NCBI GenBank assembly: GCA_002502605.1
Contig: DAPR01000057.1
Coordinates: 1 to 21,333, forward strand
Reading direction: 5' to 3'
Source: Euryarchaeota archaeon UBA258
Lineage (GTDB): Archaea; Thermoplasmatota; Poseidoniia; Poseidoniales; Poseidoniaceae
DNA: 21,333 bases
In this document: one piece after another, positions 9,837-16,792 of the stretch
How the letters are laid out: each line of letters starts with the position of its first letter
How positions within the stretch are numbered: the stretch's first letter is position 1
The notes under the pieces: generated by a model
Told to the model about the DNA's origin: nothing
Database searches by the model: none
Seen by the model: only the letters and a program-made list of their open reading frames with translations
Position numbers and translations under genes: made by a program

Positions 9837-10223
9837 ATGCCAAGTTGCCGTTACTGTTCAAGCACCTACCCACGTGAACAATTCATTCATGGAAACGGGC
9901 CTATGACACAGGTTTGTGTGCGCTGTGGTTTGGAAAAGGGACTTGTCTCAAAAGAAGACGCTGCGAACATGTACGACGGCGGATTGGGCAGTGCCCGTCT
10001 GCAAACGCTCGCTCGGCGTTACAGTATTTTCCTGTACATTCCGTTGCTCTGGACCCTTTGGATTATGGTGATTCGAGATGTTCAACCGTGGGGCTTGTAT
10101 TTCTTGCTCATTTTGCTTGCCTTGACGCTCTTGACGCCTGTTTGGTTCATCTACCGAGGCGGGCAATATTCTGGAGACATGGCACGTTTAACCCCTGCCT
10201 ACGATCGACCAGAAGGCCACTGA
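9837..10223 (+). CDS. Small zinc-ribbon protein with two membrane helices, unknown function
   Basis: This 128-aa protein is not a family I can name. The N terminus has Cys4-x2-Cys7 and Cys27-x2-Cys30, a likely zinc ribbon on the cytoplasmic side. Two hydrophobic helices follow at about residues 62-81 and 85-109, joined by a very short turn (RDVQPWG), then a polar tail. The ATG has a GAGGGA ribosome binding site 5 bases upstream and lies 37 bases after pabBA, so it is probably co-transcribed. No functional link to p-aminobenzoate synthesis is visible. Its stop codon ends at the base before the last base of the converging YchF gene, leaving no intergenic space. Confidence 0.75.
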   Translation: MPSCRYCSSTYPREQFIHGNGPMTQVCVRCGLEKGLVSKEDAANMYDGGLGSARLQTLARRYSIFLYIPLLWTLWIMVIRDVQPWGLYFLLILLALTLLTPVWFIYRGGQYSGDMARLTPAYDRPEGH

Positions 10224-11516
10224 TTACGATTTAGCGTGAATTTTCAGAACATCTCCGTCCTGCAACTCATGGTCGGAACCAACAACACGTCGGCTTCGTC
10301 CATCGACGCCCCGAATGAACCCGTTTCCTAAATCGGTGTGCACCTTGAATGCCAAGGCTTTGGCTTGTATGCCAGACGGGACCACAAACGCATCGGGCAG
10401 CACCTTTCCATCTCCATCGGTCCAGCGAGCTTCATCCTGTACGGGATAGACCACGATATGATCCAATTCATCGAACAAGACCGTGTCGAGCACCCTGGCT
10501 ACACCCGTTCCTTGGTTGGTTTTGAGGCGTTCCTTCATGTGATTAAGTGCTTTCATTTGAGCTTCATTGAGCGAGGATTGATCGCTAAATTGGAAGTCAT
10601 TCTCGCCGGGTACATATGCGATGAGGTTTGCTGCATCCGCCCGACGCAGACCCAGTTCCACATCGGCCATGCATGGTATGATGACGCCATTGGCAGCAAC
10701 ACCATCCAGCACATCGTTCGGAGCAACATCAAATTTGTTGGCGGCGATGTGGATTGGGAAAAGAGCTGTTCTCAAATGGACGGCTAACGCTGCAATGACA
10801 TCTGAATTCCAATCCCAGGGGGAACCAAGGTCGCTTTGTTCTGAAAAGAAGGCATCGTATGCTAACGAGACAGACTGTAGCGTTGCACCTAACCCCGTAA
10901 GCCGCTCATGAATGAACGAGACAAGGCCTTTGTCACCTTCAGCTTGCACTCGGCGCACCCCACGTGACCAACCATCCAGCAACAAACCGGCAATCCACGC
11001 ATCAAGTTCATGTCCGAGAAATTCAATTTCTTCATTGACTCGTGCCCGGGCGAGTTCCGATGGTTGATTCAGCCCCTGGGGGTTGCCTTCGAGGTCCGTG
11101 CTTCCGGCAGCATCCACAACTTGTATGAGCGCGTTACAGTTGGCTAAATCCGCCAAGAAGGCGTTACCACGTCCACGCCCTTCGCTCGCTCCCGGAACAA
11201 GACCTGCAATGTCAACAAGGAAGCAAGGGACAAGTCGGCGATGACCAACACAGGAACCCGTTCTTGGCTCACATAGACTGCCCTTTCTTGGATCGTCTTC
11301 CTTGACGGCCTCGATTCGTCCTTCGGCTTCCAGTTTCACCCTGATGTCCTTGCAGGGACAATCAAGACGTGCTGCGACAAACGCAACACCGACGTTCGGT
11401 TCAATGGTACAGAAGGGGTAGTTCGCGATGTCCACCTTGGCCAATGTTGCAGCGCTGAAAAAAGTAGATTTGCCCACATTTGGTTTGCCGACAAGGCCAA
11501 TTCGCACCCAGTCCAC
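10224..11516 (-). CDS. ychF: YchF/OLA1-family GTP-binding protein with TGS domain
   Basis: This 430-aa P-loop GTPase is of the Obg/YchF group, a ribosome-associated translation or stress factor in its known members. G1 is GKPNVGKST (residues 10-18), next to the family signature FF-x-AAT-LA. G3 is DIAGLVPGASEGRGRGN. G4 is NKFD at about residue 259. Canonical NKxD favours GTP; bacterial YchF and human OLA1 have NxxE and prefer ATP. Between switch I and G3 there is a Cys-rich stretch (CPC, then CEPRTGSC), with an extra charged segment of roughly 25 residues. The C-terminal TGS-like domain ends in DGDVLKIHAKS. The start is GTG at 11516 with AAGGGG only 2 bases upstream; an in-frame GTG at 11507 has better spacing and remains possible. 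It lies 15 bases after the CcoN-like gene, probably co-transcribed. Confidence 0.92.
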   Translation of the reverse strand: MDWVRIGLVGKPNVGKSTFFSAATLAKVDIANYPFCTIEPNVGVAFVAARLDCPCKDIRVKLEAEGRIEAVKEDDPRKGSLCEPRTGSCVGHRRLVPCFLVDIAGLVPGASEGRGRGNAFLADLANCNALIQVVDAAGSTDLEGNPQGLNQPSELARARVNEEIEFLGHELDAWIAGLLLDGWSRGVRRVQAEGDKGLVSFIHERLTGLGATLQSVSLAYDAFFSEQSDLGSPWDWNSDVIAALAVHLRTALFPIHIAANKFDVAPNDVLDGVAANGVIIPCMADVELGLRRADAANLIAYVPGENDFQFSDQSSLNEAQMKALNHMKERLKTNQGTGVARVLDTVLFDELDHIVVYPVQDEARWTDGDGKVLPDAFVVPSGIQAKALAFKVHTDLGNGFIRGVDGRSRRVVGSDHELQDGDVLKIHAKS

Positions 11517-11531
11517 ATCCCCTTTGCTGCT

Positions 11532-13511
11532 TCACTCTTCTTCAGAAGTGCTTTGCATGGATCGAATTTTTGTCACAGCAATGTCGAGTTCTGGAAGGTT
11601 GATCTTTCCATCGCCATCAAGATCCATTGCCTCGAGAAGAGCGCTCATTTCCCATGGAGGGAGGTTGGCGATTTCTGCGTTCTTGAGCGCTCTTTGGAAT
11701 TCGAAGCCATCGATGGTGCCCGAATCATCAAGATCGATGGATTGGAAGAATTGGAACAATGATTGGTCCGATTCTGCGAGGTAATTTGACAGCATCACCA
11801 ACTCTTCGGCTGGGCCTGTGCCGTCGTCTGGGAATTCAGTGATTTCTTCATTGTGAAGGTGGGCACTAACGGCGATTATTGTGGCACCATCGTCCTCTTC
11901 ACTGTGGCCAATGTTGAGTTCTGTATCGATTCCAACACCTCGGCCAAGCAAGGTTCGAATTGTTGTTGTGCCTTCAACAAGGGTGTAAGCATTGATGTCG
12001 CTTGTTGCGCTTTGAAGCACCGCATCTGCGTTGCCACGGGTACCGGTACGAATCATGACCTGTGCTGTGATGATGGTCGCAATTGCACATAGATAGTACA
12101 TTGAAGAGGCAACGAGAAGGAAACCACCTGAGTTGGCAACTGCATCTTCCACTCCGGAATTTGCAACGGCTTGGTTGGTGAAGTCGCCCATCAAGCGGAT
12201 GACGGTGGACATGAGACCACCGACAATGGTAAGCCAGACTGCAAGTTGTGCGTTTGAGGTGGATGCCAATAGCTTTCGTGCAGCAAGCGGGTATGCTGTG
12301 AACACACTCGCAAGCATCATCAAACCACCAACCGTGTACATGAAGCCTTGATCGACGGTCGTGGCCATTGTACCGAGGTTTCCAAGACCAACGAAGACGT
12401 CCATGCTGGTGAAGTAGCCACCAACAGCATACAATGGAAGCAGTAACATCGCTCCGGTAGCTGCAAAGGCACCAGGATTCTTGACAATCGCTTCTGCGTT
12501 TGATTTTGCTGTGATAAGGAGGTTAAACGATCCAGCAAGCAATGGAAGCAGTCCAAGGGTAAGGAGAATAGCGCCTACATTTTGGAGGAACTCTGCACTC
12601 GTTGCTGCTGTCATGAAGAACGGGGGGACGGTCACAAACAGCAAAAGCATGTTGACCTTGAACAACGACTCTGACCAAACTGGAGTGCCGGTTGTGTAAG
12701 GGATGATGTGGTAAGCAAGCCCGAAGATGAGCGCAAGTGGAACCCATCCAGTGAGCACATGCTCTGCCATCCAAACGGTTTGTGTGGAGGACATGAGTTC
12801 GCCAATAAAGGCCATGAGGCCGCCGGAGATCTTTGCAACAAGCGCCAAAACGAGGAACCATGTGGTCGGAGAAAGGTTGTCAGATGCACGGTTCGCAACG
12901 GTGATGAGCACGTTGATCAGAATTGCTGCGTGAAGCAAGGAACCGACCACAAGCGAGGAGACATTGGTCACGGTGTCAATGATGCCTGCTTCGTTGTCGA
13001 GGGTCACGAACGAGAGCAGGACTGGCAGGAAAAGATAGGCAGCAGTGGATACTGTGAGAAGCAAGGCCACCATAGAAGCGCTCTTTTCACTTGCAAGTCG
13101 ACCTTGAGCGGTACGAGAGACGGCGACAAGAGCGCCACCGACAAGCATGTAGTTGAGGGCAGTCATGAAGAACACGTTGGTGTATTCTGTCAGCATTGAG
13201 CCATCGTCATAGGACCATCCAATGCTAGCAAGGGAATCGAGCGCAGTGCCATCGTAACTGTGCCAAAGACCGAGGAAGCTTGAGATTGCTGCAAAAATAA
13301 ACCAAACCATACCGAAGCGAATCCAGGTTTTGCTTCCACTTCCAGCCTCATCACTGAACAGATCAATGATGCCCGCTGGGGCTTTATTGAGAAGGAACAT
13401 ACCCACTTGTTGAAGCGGTGCGCTCATTCCACCGATGCCTTTGACAAGGTAATTTGCGGTGAAGAAAAGAATGGCAATCAAAAGGCCAGATGTAATGAAG
13501 ACAGTTTCCAT
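11532..13511 (-). CDS. CcoN-like (heme-copper oxidase subunit I fold) membrane protein lacking most metal ligands, with C-terminal EF-hands
   Basis: This 659-aa protein has about 13 hydrophobic segments (residues 4-490), a soluble part (491-590) and two EF-hands (593-604, 630-641). Two segments align without gaps to my recollection of cbb3 oxidase CcoN. Y110-T-N-x20-R-T matches H-T-N-x20-R-T. H251-x3-G-x8-G-x2-Y-x3-P-x5-P-V-x-S matches the helix with the first CuB histidine. The helix with the GPHH pair appears as VPPFF (295-299), and the helix with the two heme ligands as VDQGFMY (386-392). So the low-spin heme histidine, two CuB histidines and both histidines of the H-x-H motif look replaced; only H251 remains. 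A standard oxidase role is therefore unlikely. The ATG has a strong GGAGGTG site 6 bases upstream. The fold assignment rests on remembered sequences; the absence of the histidines is read directly. No CcoO or CcoP partner is present. Confidence 0.72.
   Translation of the reverse strand: METVFITSGLLIAILFFTANYLVKGIGGMSAPLQQVGMFLLNKAPAGIIDLFSDEAGSGSKTWIRFGMVWFIFAAISSFLGLWHSYDGTALDSLASIGWSYDDGSMLTEYTNVFFMTALNYMLVGGALVAVSRTAQGRLASEKSASMVALLLTVSTAAYLFLPVLLSFVTLDNEAGIIDTVTNVSSLVVGSLLHAAILINVLITVANRASDNLSPTTWFLVLALVAKISGGLMAFIGELMSSTQTVWMAEHVLTGWVPLALIFGLAYHIIPYTTGTPVWSESLFKVNMLLLFVTVPPFFMTAATSAEFLQNVGAILLTLGLLPLLAGSFNLLITAKSNAEAIVKNPGAFAATGAMLLLPLYAVGGYFTSMDVFVGLGNLGTMATTVDQGFMYTVGGLMMLASVFTAYPLAARKLLASTSNAQLAVWLTIVGGLMSTVIRLMGDFTNQAVANSGVEDAVANSGGFLLVASSMYYLCAIATIITAQVMIRTGTRGNADAVLQSATSDINAYTLVEGTTTIRTLLGRGVGIDTELNIGHSEEDDGATIIAVSAHLHNEEITEFPDDGTGPAEELVMLSNYLAESDQSLFQFFQSIDLDDSGTIDGFEFQRALKNAEIANLPPWEMSALLEAMDLDGDGKINLPELDIAVTKIRSMQSTSEEE
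11589..11735 (-). other. Pair of canonical EF-hand calcium-binding loops
   Basis: Within the C terminus of the CcoN-like protein, residues 593-604 read D-x-D-x-S-G-x-I-x-x-x-E and residues 630-641 read D-x-D-x-D-G-x-I-x-x-x-E. Every calcium-coordinating position is filled, and helical flanks are spaced as in a paired EF-hand. Calcium binding is a strong prediction. Which side of the membrane it faces depends on the number of helices, which I cannot fix. Confidence 0.88.
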
Positions 13512-13517
13512 GCATCA

Positions 13518-13526
13518 CACCTCCTA
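13518..13526 (-). promoter_or_regulatory. Shine-Dalgarno site overlapping the upstream stop codon
   Basis: On the minus strand TAG, the stop of the 90-aa gene, shares its last G with GGAGGTG (13524-13518), which stands 6 bases before the ATG of the CcoN-like gene. The two genes must share a message, and their translation is likely coupled. Confidence 0.8.
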
Positions 13527-13796
13527 ATCGACGATGACCTCTGCAAGAAGTGAGGCCACAATGGCACCAATACCAATGAGAAGGCCAATGAGGTAATACC
13601 AGATTCCACTACCACCAAGATTTCCGATCAATGGGACCAGTTCACCGAGCAAGGGAATGTTGTCCCAACCGAAGACATTTGAGAACAATGCGAACAGGCC
13701 AAGCACGCCAACTGAGAGCAGGGTCAAAAGAATACGACTGGAAGCCGGTTCGCCGGTTCCAACGGTTACATCTGGAAGACTGGTTGTGTTTGTCAT
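13524..13796 (-). CDS. 90-aa two-helix membrane protein, possible partner of the CcoN-like protein
   Basis: I do not recognise the family. A polar Thr/Ser-rich N terminus of about 20 residues is followed by a first helix (about 21-42), a Gly/Leu/Pro-rich amphipathic linker (NIPLLGELVPLIGNLGG), and a second helix (about 64-86) ending in EVIVD. The ATG at 13796 is preferred because GGGTGA lies 5 bases upstream; a GTG at 13805 would add three residues. It is the first gene after the palindrome-containing promoter region. Its stop codon touches the ribosome binding site of the CcoN-like gene, so the two are probably made in a fixed ratio. A small accessory subunit is a reasonable inference, not a demonstrated role. 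Confidence 0.7.
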   Translation of the reverse strand: MTNTTSLPDVTVGTGEPASSRILLTLLSVGVLGLFALFSNVFGWDNIPLLGELVPLIGNLGGSGIWYYLIGLLIGIGAIVASLLAEVIVD

Positions 13797-13811
13797 AAGG
13801 TTCACCCGAAC

Positions 13812-13830
13812 ATGACCCCATAGGGGTCAT
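13812..13830. repeat. Perfect 19-base palindrome (operator or 5'-leader hairpin)
   Basis: ATGACCCC-ATA-GGGGTCAT has two perfect 8-base arms around a 3-base centre. It lies 15 bases upstream of the ATG of the 90-aa membrane protein, in the only sizeable gap of the minus-strand gene run. A further GGTCAT half-site copy sits at 13849-13854. The position fits a repressor operator near the transcription start or an RNA hairpin just before the ribosome binding site. Confidence 0.8.
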
Positions 13831-13850
13831 TCCGCCCACTCGTACAGCGG

Positions 13851-13860
13851 TCATAAAGAT
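13851..13860 (-). promoter_or_regulatory. Possible TATA box for the 90-aa / CcoN-like / YchF unit
   Basis: On the minus strand this stretch reads ATCTTTATGA, the most TATA-like sequence in the gap between RaSEA and the 90-aa gene. Transcription would begin about 25 bases further on, at or next to the palindrome. There is no clear purine-rich BRE, so this is tentative. Confidence 0.35.
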
Positions 13861-13903
13861 TCACACCTTGCAAAGAGGTATGCGGGCGATTGCTCGAAGC
13901 AGA

Positions 13904-15070
13904 TCAGGGTGCCCGCAATGCATCCAAAACATTGCCACGGCGGGGTTTCGAAATACCGAGTGGTGTTGGCAAAGCGTGCTCAAGTGCGACCTCTTCTGCC
14001 CATGCCTTCTGGCAATCGCATTCCAACCCTTCAAACTCAGCCAATTCTCCTGAAACCGCATACCGCTCGATGGCGGCCACGACCTCAGCATCGCAAGCCC
14101 CGCAGTTGTGTGCGCCGCGTACACGGCCACCAGCTGTTGGGTGGACAATGAGTCGACTGACTTGCCCTTCGCCACCATTGCCTGTGTTGTTAGGATGAAT
14201 CGTTGGGTGAGCCTGTCGAATCATTTCGACCAAAGACCACAGCCAAGGAGGGCGATACTCATTGTGACGGTGCAATCGATCGATGATGGTACCGCGCTGA
14301 ATGTTCATCGGGTTAACGGATATCTCATCGCTCTTTTCGGCCACCGCCTCAATCCATTTGACTCCATGAAGCAGTGCATCTGCTTCATTCATGAACGGTG
14401 GTTTGAACATCAAATAGGTCTTGACCCGAACGTTGAATTTCTTGAGGTTGGCAACAGCCCGGTCCCATGATTTGGTCGTGAACCCTTTGTTGACGTGGAA
14501 GCGAAGCACTTCATCGTCATAGGCCTCAAGCCCGATGGCGACTGCGAAACTTGTGTTGATCGAGGTGGCCCAAGCCAACTTCTCTTCCGTGAGTTGTTCG
14601 CATCGGGATTCAACAATCAATTCTTTGCCAAGATCCTGGCAATCGCGCAGCACAGTTTCTTGGAAGGGAACTGGAATTTCTCGATCCTCAAGCAGTGAAC
14701 CACTGGTGTAAACTTTCACCATCGCATGGTCTTTGAAATCGTCGAATTTCGATTTTGCATACGCCCATTGGGCGTGCAGGTCCTCGTTCGTGACATCGTC
14801 GCGTGTGTCGTTGAAATAGCCGCAAAAAGTGCACCCACTTGACCACCACCAATGGCATCCCTTGGTGCGCAGAATCACAGTCACTGCACTGCAAGGAGTT
14901 CCATCTGCGAGTGTTTCTGGAGTGTAATACACTGTTGCAGGTTCACTTGCGTCCCATGATTGCTGCCTGGCTTTTGCCCAAGGCGTGTTTGCCGGGGCTT
15001 TGACCAGGTCGTGAATACGAGCACCTTTCTGACCATCGCCAACCAAAGTGAGTGATTTTTGATTCGCCAT
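13904..15070 (-). CDS. raSEA: Archaeosine biosynthesis radical SAM enzyme RaSEA
   Basis: This 388-aa Elp3-like radical SAM protein is of the RaSEA family. In known archaea RaSEA works with ArcS: ArcS attaches lysine to preQ0 at position 15 of tRNA, and RaSEA cleaves the adduct to give archaeosine. The cluster cysteines are Cys72, Cys80 and Cys83 in GCHWWWSSGCTFCGYFND, a C-x7-C-x2-C spacing rather than C-x3-C-x2-C, as I recall for this family. MVKVYTSGSLLEDREIP and IVESRCEQLTEEKL fit its barrel strands. The C-terminal region carries HNCGAC and LECDC, four cysteines that probably bind zinc or a second cluster. The ATG has a GGGGGG ribosome binding site. It lies 39 bases after the decarboxylase gene on the same strand. 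No ArcS or other archaeosine gene is in the window. Confidence 0.87.
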   Translation of the reverse strand: MANQKSLTLVGDGQKGARIHDLVKAPANTPWAKARQQSWDASEPATVYYTPETLADGTPCSAVTVILRTKGCHWWWSSGCTFCGYFNDTRDDVTNEDLHAQWAYAKSKFDDFKDHAMVKVYTSGSLLEDREIPVPFQETVLRDCQDLGKELIVESRCEQLTEEKLAWATSINTSFAVAIGLEAYDDEVLRFHVNKGFTTKSWDRAVANLKKFNVRVKTYLMFKPPFMNEADALLHGVKWIEAVAEKSDEISVNPMNIQRGTIIDRLHRHNEYRPPWLWSLVEMIRQAHPTIHPNNTGNGGEGQVSRLIVHPTAGGRVRGAHNCGACDAEVVAAIERYAVSGELAEFEGLECDCQKAWAEEVALEHALPTPLGISKPRRGNVLDALRAP

Positions 15071-15109
15071 GAGTGCCCCCCTTTGGTTTGTTGGCCGGCC
15101 CTACCGGTT

Positions 15110-15976
15110 TCAATCCACCGACGCGGATTCAGCAATGGGATGGAACAGGATAGAGGTGCCTGCCTGAACAAATTGCCCTTTTGGATAAGCCTCTTGGTTC
15201 ATTTCCGCAGAAACAACAGCGGACGAGAACGCGGCCGCAGGAACACGAACATCAACCCTTGAGCCAAGACGAATCATGCCAAACCTCTGGCCACGTCGCA
15301 TCGGCTCGCCAATGCCACTCCACGGGATGATGGTCCGCGCCAATGCTCCAGAAATTTGGGTGACTTCAACTCGAACTTGCTCATCGTTGAGAAAGACCGT
15401 TCGAACCCTTTCGTTGTGTTCGCTTTCTTTTTTGAACGCTGCTCGAAACGGTCCTCGCTTGAGTCCTTTACCTGTCCGATGCTCCATCCGTTCAATGGTT
15501 CCAGCCATTGGGGCTCGGTTGACATGGACATCCAAGGGCGACATAAAAATCGCAGCACGCACCACATCATCTGCACTTTCCTCCCCTTCGGGCACCGCTT
15601 CGAACCGTTGTTCAGTCTCAAAGGACAATGGATGTAAGCAGGCCTCGCCAACCCAATTTCCAGTGAGGCGGTCATCTTCGATGGCTGATTCTTGGAGTTC
15701 TTCCTTTGAGGGTCGTCTTCCCGTCGCTCGTTCTCGACGCACGAACATGACACGCCCGTCTGCAGGCGAAACCAAAACCCCTTCCTCTTTTGGAATCGGT
15801 CGGTCGGGGTCACGCCAAAAATTGACGAAAAAGGCCGACATCATGAGGCATAAAATTCCAAACAAAGGAATGAGGCCGCTCAAAGGATCGATGAGCGCCC
15901 CTACAATGAGTGAACTGACCCCCATCATGAAGGTGATCAAAACCGGCGCATGGCCGCCATGGGCCAGCCCAGACAT
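15110..15976 (-). CDS. asd: Phosphatidylserine decarboxylase family proenzyme (probably archaetidylserine decarboxylase)
   Basis: This 288-aa proenzyme of the short decarboxylase type turns a serine head group into ethanolamine on membrane lipids. Two hydrophobic helices fill residues about 10-52. The conserved features are PADG with Asp73, SPLDVHVNRAP with His151, HNER, and the self-cleavage site RLGSR, where Ser239 would become the pyruvoyl group after cleavage at Gly238-Ser239. In archaea the natural substrate would be archaetidylserine. Between PADG and the SPLDVH strand there are about 75 residues, including a charged stretch (about 79-135) longer than I expect for this family. It follows the coiled-coil gene by 9 bases and precedes RaSEA, consistent with one transcript. 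No archaetidylserine synthase gene is nearby. Confidence 0.9.
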   Translation of the reverse strand: MSGLAHGGHAPVLITFMMGVSSLIVGALIDPLSGLIPLFGILCLMMSAFFVNFWRDPDRPIPKEEGVLVSPADGRVMFVRRERATGRRPSKEELQESAIEDDRLTGNWVGEACLHPLSFETEQRFEAVPEGEESADDVVRAAIFMSPLDVHVNRAPMAGTIERMEHRTGKGLKRGPFRAAFKKESEHNERVRTVFLNDEQVRVEVTQISGALARTIIPWSGIGEPMRRGQRFGMIRLGSRVDVRVPAAAFSSAVVSAEMNQEAYPKGQFVQAGTSILFHPIAESASVD

Positions 15977-15985
15977 GTGAGTGCC

Positions 15986-16792
15986 TCACTCTGCCCAAGG
16001 GTCGTCGCCATTCGACCAATCAGAAGGCGTAGCCTCTGTGGCCTCGGGAGTTTCCGTTTCATCGGCAGGAGATTCTTCCACAGCTTCTTCTTTTGCAGCC
16101 GTGTTGCTGTTGTTGAGGACTCCGTCGTCGAGAAGGTCTTCCACTGCACTATCGCCCACAATTTCAACAGAGGCCGAATCGGCTTCTGCTGAGACTTGTT
16201 CTGCTTCTTCAATGGTCATGTCCGCAGCACGTGCTTCGACCATGTCGTCCATTCGCTCGGTGAAAGCACGAGACATGTGTTGGGATTTGCGCTCTGCTTC
16301 GACAGCGCGCTCAATCATCTCATAACGCTCCTTGATCGCCTTGTTGAGGTCCTCAAAGATTTGCATGTGGTCGACGTACCAGTCGTCACGGGCTTTCATT
16401 TCTGAAACGGCCAAACGAAGGTCATTATCCAGTTCTTCTGCAATGCCAAACACTTTGCCCAGACGGTCTTTTTCACGAGAGTATTTCTCTTCCATCTTTT
16501 CGAGTTCTGGCTTGAGGTGCTCCACTTGCTTTCCGGCTTTGACAGCCCGCAATTCAAGTTCACGAACACGAATTTCTCGTTCATTGAGAAGAGCTTCTTG
16601 TGTCTCTTTTTCGATCTCACGTTCGATGATTTCTTTTTCCAAAACCTCGTTTTCCGTTCGAGCATCGAAGAGGTCTTTCTCCACTCCTTCGTAAGCAGCG
16701 AACAACTTTTGCAAACGGTCGGTCTCAGTTGCGAGTTGTTCCTCAAGTTGTTGAATTCGAATCTCTGGCGTGACGGTCCCTTCTTCGGTCAT
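15986..16792 (-). CDS. Long coiled-coil protein with acidic C-terminal tail, unknown function
   Basis: This 268-aa protein is almost entirely Glu/Lys/Arg/Leu-rich heptads over residues about 10-185, followed by an acidic Ala/Glu/Asp/Ser tail ending in SDWSNGDDPWAE. There is no signal peptide or membrane helix, so it is presumably a cytoplasmic rod or scaffold. An internal repeat, DRLxK[LV]FxxxE, recurs at residues 25 and 109. The ATG at 16792 is chosen because GGGTGAT, complementary to the 16S rRNA tail, stands 3 bases upstream. A GTG at 16828 would add 12 residues and has a weaker GGAG site. The decarboxylase gene starts 9 bases after its stop, which may hint at a membrane-related role, but nothing in the protein shows one. 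Confidence 0.75.
   Translation of the reverse strand: MTEEGTVTPEIRIQQLEEQLATETDRLQKLFAAYEGVEKDLFDARTENEVLEKEIIEREIEKETQEALLNEREIRVRELELRAVKAGKQVEHLKPELEKMEEKYSREKDRLGKVFGIAEELDNDLRLAVSEMKARDDWYVDHMQIFEDLNKAIKERYEMIERAVEAERKSQHMSRAFTERMDDMVEARAADMTIEEAEQVSAEADSASVEIVGDSAVEDLLDDGVLNNSNTAAKEEAVEESPADETETPEATEATPSDWSNGDDPWAE

Noticed and set aside
12708..13199. 163-codon open frame on the plus strand opposite the CcoN-like gene
   Set aside because: Its composition (many Cys, His, Gly and Lys, no hydrophobic core) is that of a reverse frame of membrane-protein codons, and the minus-strand gene has a strong ribosome binding site and domain matches.
15276..15980. Long open frame (234 codons) on the plus strand, opposite the decarboxylase gene
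   Set aside because: The opposite strand encodes a fully recognisable decarboxylase with all catalytic residues. The plus-strand product is rich in Arg, Ser and Pro without any family motif, as expected for an antisense shadow.
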